The position numbers and the translations under genes are program-made. The notes beneath the pieces were generated by a model, which did no database searches, had not been told where the DNA came from, and saw only the letters and a list, made by a program, of their open reading frames with translations. This document shows positions 61,549-64,000 of a stretch of 64,000 bases of DNA, piece after piece; within the stretch, counting starts at the first letter, position 1, and every line of letters begins with the position of its first letter. Source of the DNA: an uncultured Porphyromonadaceae bacterium (GTDB lineage Bacteria; Bacteroidota; Bacteroidia; Bacteroidales; Muribaculaceae); NCBI GenBank assembly GCA_902491515.1, contig CABUIC010000007.1, forward strand, positions 44,566 through 108,565. The letters are read 5' to 3'.

Positions 61549-62405
61549 ATCACCACCATTAGTCCGAAATTGATATTGAAGATATTGAAGCGGAAGTTCG
61601 CCCCGCTCGTGAAGCGCGAGCCTTCGTCAACATTGTCCGTCCACTGATGCTCCTTGCGCAGATTCAGACCGAACACGCCGAAGCTCACCGTGGCCGATAC
61701 ATATTCCTGAAGGAACACGCAGACGCCCGGACTGAAATTCAGCGACGCCTTCGTGATGTAGGTCCTCGTATTCTTGGGCTCGCTGTTGTACAGCCGCCGG
61801 AAGCGCGACGACCCGCTCGAGAACTCCAGATCTACCTCGTTGAATATCGAGAATCGCCGGCTGTTACCTATACCTATATAATTGCGGTAGAAAACCGAAG
61901 TCGCGAAGCTCTGCGAATAGTAGCTCACGTCGTGGATGGCGAAATTAAGGTCCTCGTCGAAGTCCACTGCCAGATTGTGCAGGTCCGCGACCCCGCGCGT
62001 GTAGTTGAATCGAAGGCCTATGCTCTGATTGTGCCGGATGAAATAGGAGATGTACGGCTTGATTGAATAGGTCTTACCGTCGAAGTCCAGGTCCGTAAGC
62101 AGCGACAACAGACTCGTGTCCTCCGTCGTCAGCTCCCCGTAGGAGGCCGTAAGGCCGAAGCCCCATTTCCCCCGCGGGATGAACAGATGGTTGAACAGCC
62201 CGCGGTGGTAGCGCCCGAAGTTTCGCTCCGGAATGATGGTGCTTATCGTGTCCTTGCCCACTATCACCTTCTCAACGCTGTCAGGGTTGAACACATAGAG
62301 GTTCTTGCGGACCACTTCCTGCGCTCCCGCGGACAGGCTTCCCGCAAGCAGAGCCGCCGCCGCGATTCCGGCACTAAGGATCATTTTCAGTATTCTCATG
62401 CTCAT
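61545..62405 (-). CDS. Outer membrane barrel protein, copy B
   Basis: This 286-residue protein has a signal peptide (AGIAAAALLAGSLSAGAQE) and a beta-barrel-like domain with strands such as RFSIFNEVDLEFSSGSSRF and VCVFLQEYVSATVSFGVFGL, ending FNIFNINFGLMVVI. It is a clear paralogue of the next gene upstream (62423-63172). No functional family was recognised. It is tightly coupled to the PCMD gene (4-nt overlap) and lies 17 nt after its paralogue. Confidence 0.72.
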   Translation of the reverse strand: MSMRILKMILSAGIAAAALLAGSLSAGAQEVVRKNLYVFNPDSVEKVIVGKDTISTIIPERNFGRYHRGLFNHLFIPRGKWGFGLTASYGELTTEDTSLLSLLTDLDFDGKTYSIKPYISYFIRHNQSIGLRFNYTRGVADLHNLAVDFDEDLNFAIHDVSYYSQSFATSVFYRNYIGIGNSRRFSIFNEVDLEFSSGSSRFRRLYNSEPKNTRTYITKASLNFSPGVCVFLQEYVSATVSFGVFGLNLRKEHQWTDNVDEGSRFTSGANFRFNIFNINFGLMVVI

Positions 62406-62422
62406 GCTCTTGCTCCTCCGTG

Positions 62423-63172
62423 TCAGATATAGAACGCCACCCCGAATGTGATGGAGAATAAGTTGATTTTGAAATTCGCCTGCTTGGTCTTGCGGTGGGC
62501 CACATACACCTGGTCGCTGACCGACCGGGTGCTCGTGTAGTCAAAACCGAGAACACCCACATTCACCTCCATGGCCGAATAGTTGTTCAGGAATACCACG
62601 AGCCCCGGAGCCAGACCCACATTGAAATTGAAGTTCCGCTCGTAGGTGCCCGTCAGGCTTGTGCCCGAGCCCGAGCATATCTTCGCCTGACCGCCCCCCA
62701 ACTGAAGCTGAACCTCGTTGAAGAGCCCGAAGCGCATGTTCTTCCCCAGACTCATATACATTCTGAAAGCCCCCATTCCCTGATAGCTGTGACTGATGGA
62801 GTAGAGATTGTCGACATTGTAGTCCGTTTCCGAGTCTATCACAACGTCCGCCGAGTTCAGGCGCGTCCGCTGACGCGAATAGCCGAAACGCCCGCCTGCC
62901 GCAAGATTGTCCTTGAAGGTATAGAAAAGCATCGGACTTACCTTGAACGTATAGTTGTCACCGTTGATTTTCTCGAACACCAGAAACTGATAGTTGTCCT
63001 GAGAGGACTGCATGTAACTCACACTCACCCCCGTGATGTACTGACCTTTAGGAACAAAGGCTATATGGTCTATCTTTCTCTGGAAAACCTCCTGCCCCTC
63101 GGCACCCGGTGAACCGAAAAGCAGGAACGAGAGCGCTAAAAGCACCACTCTCAATATCTTGGGAAAATACAT
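62423..63172 (-). CDS. Outer membrane barrel protein, copy A
   Basis: This 249-residue protein has a signal peptide (VVLLALSFLLFGSPGAEGQ) and a small barrel. Strands RFGLFNEVQLQLGGGQ and LVVFLNNYSAMEVNVGVLGF and the end INLFSITFGVAFYI match those of copy B. The start MYFPKILRV at 63172 gives the signal peptide and is preferred over a longer frame without one. It heads the operon of two barrels, PCMD lipoprotein, PASTA protein and rluD. The region upstream has AT-rich AGCTAA repeats (63306-63330) and no clear consensus promoter. Confidence 0.72.
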   Translation of the reverse strand: MYFPKILRVVLLALSFLLFGSPGAEGQEVFQRKIDHIAFVPKGQYITGVSVSYMQSSQDNYQFLVFEKINGDNYTFKVSPMLFYTFKDNLAAGGRFGYSRQRTRLNSADVVIDSETDYNVDNLYSISHSYQGMGAFRMYMSLGKNMRFGLFNEVQLQLGGGQAKICSGSGTSLTGTYERNFNFNVGLAPGLVVFLNNYSAMEVNVGVLGFDYTSTRSVSDQVYVAHRKTKQANFKINLFSITFGVAFYI

Positions 63173-63349
63173 TAGCTTGCGAATTAAAAAAATCGCCCCA
63201 AAGTTACAAAATTTTAACCTAATATACAAATTATCCACGCCCATCCCCCGATTATCCGAGCTGAAAATATCGCTAATCCAATTGAATCAGATAAGTTTGC
63301 TATCTTAGCTAAGTAAGCTAAATTAGCTAAAAACCGATAAGCCCCCCCA

Positions 63350-63388
63350 AAAAAACGCCCGGCAGGCGGGAAAATCCGTCTGCCGGGC
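63350..63388 (-). terminator. Terminator after tRNA-His
   Basis: A 13-bp stem (63357-63369 with 63376-63388, one G-U pair) is followed on the minus strand by TTTTTTT. It lies 9 nt past the tRNA. Confidence 0.88.
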
Positions 63389-63396
63389 TTGGCGGG

Positions 63397-63471
<75 letters not shown>

Positions 63472-63499
63472 ATTTATGCGCTTCCTTTCAAAAGCACTG

Positions 63500-63531
63500 C
63501 AAAGTTAGCAACTTTTTTTCGATTATCCAAA
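63500..63531 (-). promoter_or_regulatory. Promoter of tRNA-His
   Basis: On the minus strand a TTTG (63528-63531) and TAACTTTG (63500-63507) are separated by 20 nt, a full consensus match. Confidence 0.85.
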
Positions 63532-63586
63532 ACATTCGCTTATTTTTTTTGAAGTTTTTCGGCACCTCGACGCATAATACGCTGAT

Positions 63587-64000
63587 TCACTGCCCTTCCT
63601 GCCGTTTTCGGGTGCGCGCGGCAAGATTTCTCCACGAGGCTATTTCCCGACGGCATCGCGCCCGCTCGTCCTCCGAAGCCTCCGAGCCAAGTCCCGCGAG
63701 CCGTGCGGCGTACAGCTCCGCAATGGCGTCAGCAGCTTCCGCCTCGCCGAATTCGTAGGCGTCCTCCCAGTATTTCCGCGCAAGGCGGAACTCGGGCGCG
63801 GGAAGCCCCGTCCCCTCGGCGTACAGACATCCCATCCTGTATGAATAGTCGTGCGGATTTCCCTGAACCGCCTCGAGTGTGTACTTGTACAGCTTCCGGG
63901 CCTCCTCCTCTTCGAGCGTCCCGGCCGCATAAATTCCCCAGTAATAACGCGAGTTCGGGATAAGAATGCCCTGAAAAAAGTTGAATCGGCAGCTTGAAAA
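63587..64000 (-). CDS. Sel1-repeat protein (partial, cut by window edge)
   Basis: The frame is open from the window edge to a stop at 63587, giving the last 137 residues. Sel1-like repeat traits are seen in RYYWGIYAAGTLEEEEARKL, YSYRMGCLYAEGTGLPAPEF and ARKYWEDAYEFGEAEAADAI, with a basic C-terminal end (ARTRKRQEGQ). Sel1 repeats form alpha-solenoids for protein contacts. The N-terminus lies outside, so export signals and full length are unknown. Confidence 0.75.
   Translation of the reverse strand, partial: FSSCRFNFFQGILIPNSRYYWGIYAAGTLEEEEARKLYKYTLEAVQGNPHDYSYRMGCLYAEGTGLPAPEFRLARKYWEDAYEFGEAEAADAIAELYAARLAGLGSEASEDERARCRREIASWRNLAARTRKRQEGQ

Overview
The window is chromosomal DNA from a member of the order Bacteroidales (phylum Bacteroidota). 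The main signs are repeated Bacteroidota-type promoters (TTTG, about 20 nt, TAnnTTTG) upstream of tRNA and protein genes, start codons that mostly lack a Shine-Dalgarno sequence, a two-subunit methylmalonyl-CoA mutase, SusC-era style outer membrane proteins, PCMD and PASTA proteins, and a COX24/mS38-like micro-protein beside RNase G. The core DNA is clearly GC-rich. A GC-rich gut lineage such as Muribaculaceae or Rikenellaceae would fit, but the family cannot be settled from this sequence alone.

Layout. 1-142: tail of hrpB. 292-10310: a heme-acquisition operon of the hmu type (PepSY membrane protein, small lipoprotein, TonB-dependent receptor, membrane-anchored CobN-like chelatase, membrane protein, ExbB-like and DUF2149 proteins). 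10317-13468: sensor kinase, response regulator and RmuC. 13524-27394: housekeeping genes (rpmH, trmN6, CPBP protease, tRNA-Pro, an outer membrane barrel, nagB, a glutaminase-like protein, DedA, rpe, ftsK, a LolA-like protein, trxB, ybaK, aroC, a radical SAM protein). 27397-27967: a decayed IS200-like/RAYT element with palindromic ends. 27976-39062: minus-strand genes (small ORF, asnS, rluB with a repetitive N-terminus, ferritin, glycerate kinase, rpiB, a leucine-rich repeat protein, mutB, mutA). 39118-44041: a TPR protein, the mS38-like micro-protein and RNase G. 44135-49863: a minus-strand cluster of a PsiD/PSD-type decarboxylase, a GadC-like antiporter, an MFS carrier and a porin. 50223-50295: tRNA-Lys. 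50296-52970: an AT-rich island. 52999-64000: a small gene, prfC, rfbD, an OmpA lipoprotein, a lipoprotein, a broken AraC gene, a five-gene envelope operon ending in rluD, tRNA-His and a partial Sel1-repeat gene.

How genes work together. The hmu proteins would bind heme at the surface, import it and remove its metal in the envelope, powered by a dedicated ExbB/ExbD-like motor. MutA and MutB form the B12-dependent mutase of the succinate/propionate pathway. The decarboxylase and GadC-like antiporter look like an amino-acid decarboxylation and amine-export pair.

The best candidate for an undescribed system is the AT-rich island after tRNA-Lys. It carries a protein that joins a SLOG (DUF2493-like) nucleotide-sensing domain to a sigma-70 region 2 lacking regions 3 and 4, followed 6 nt later by a PD-(D/E)XK nuclease-like gene. 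The pair is bracketed by diverged direct repeats of about 110 bp and followed by a cluster of GTACCACA repeats. No integrase, CRISPR array or rRNA was seen.
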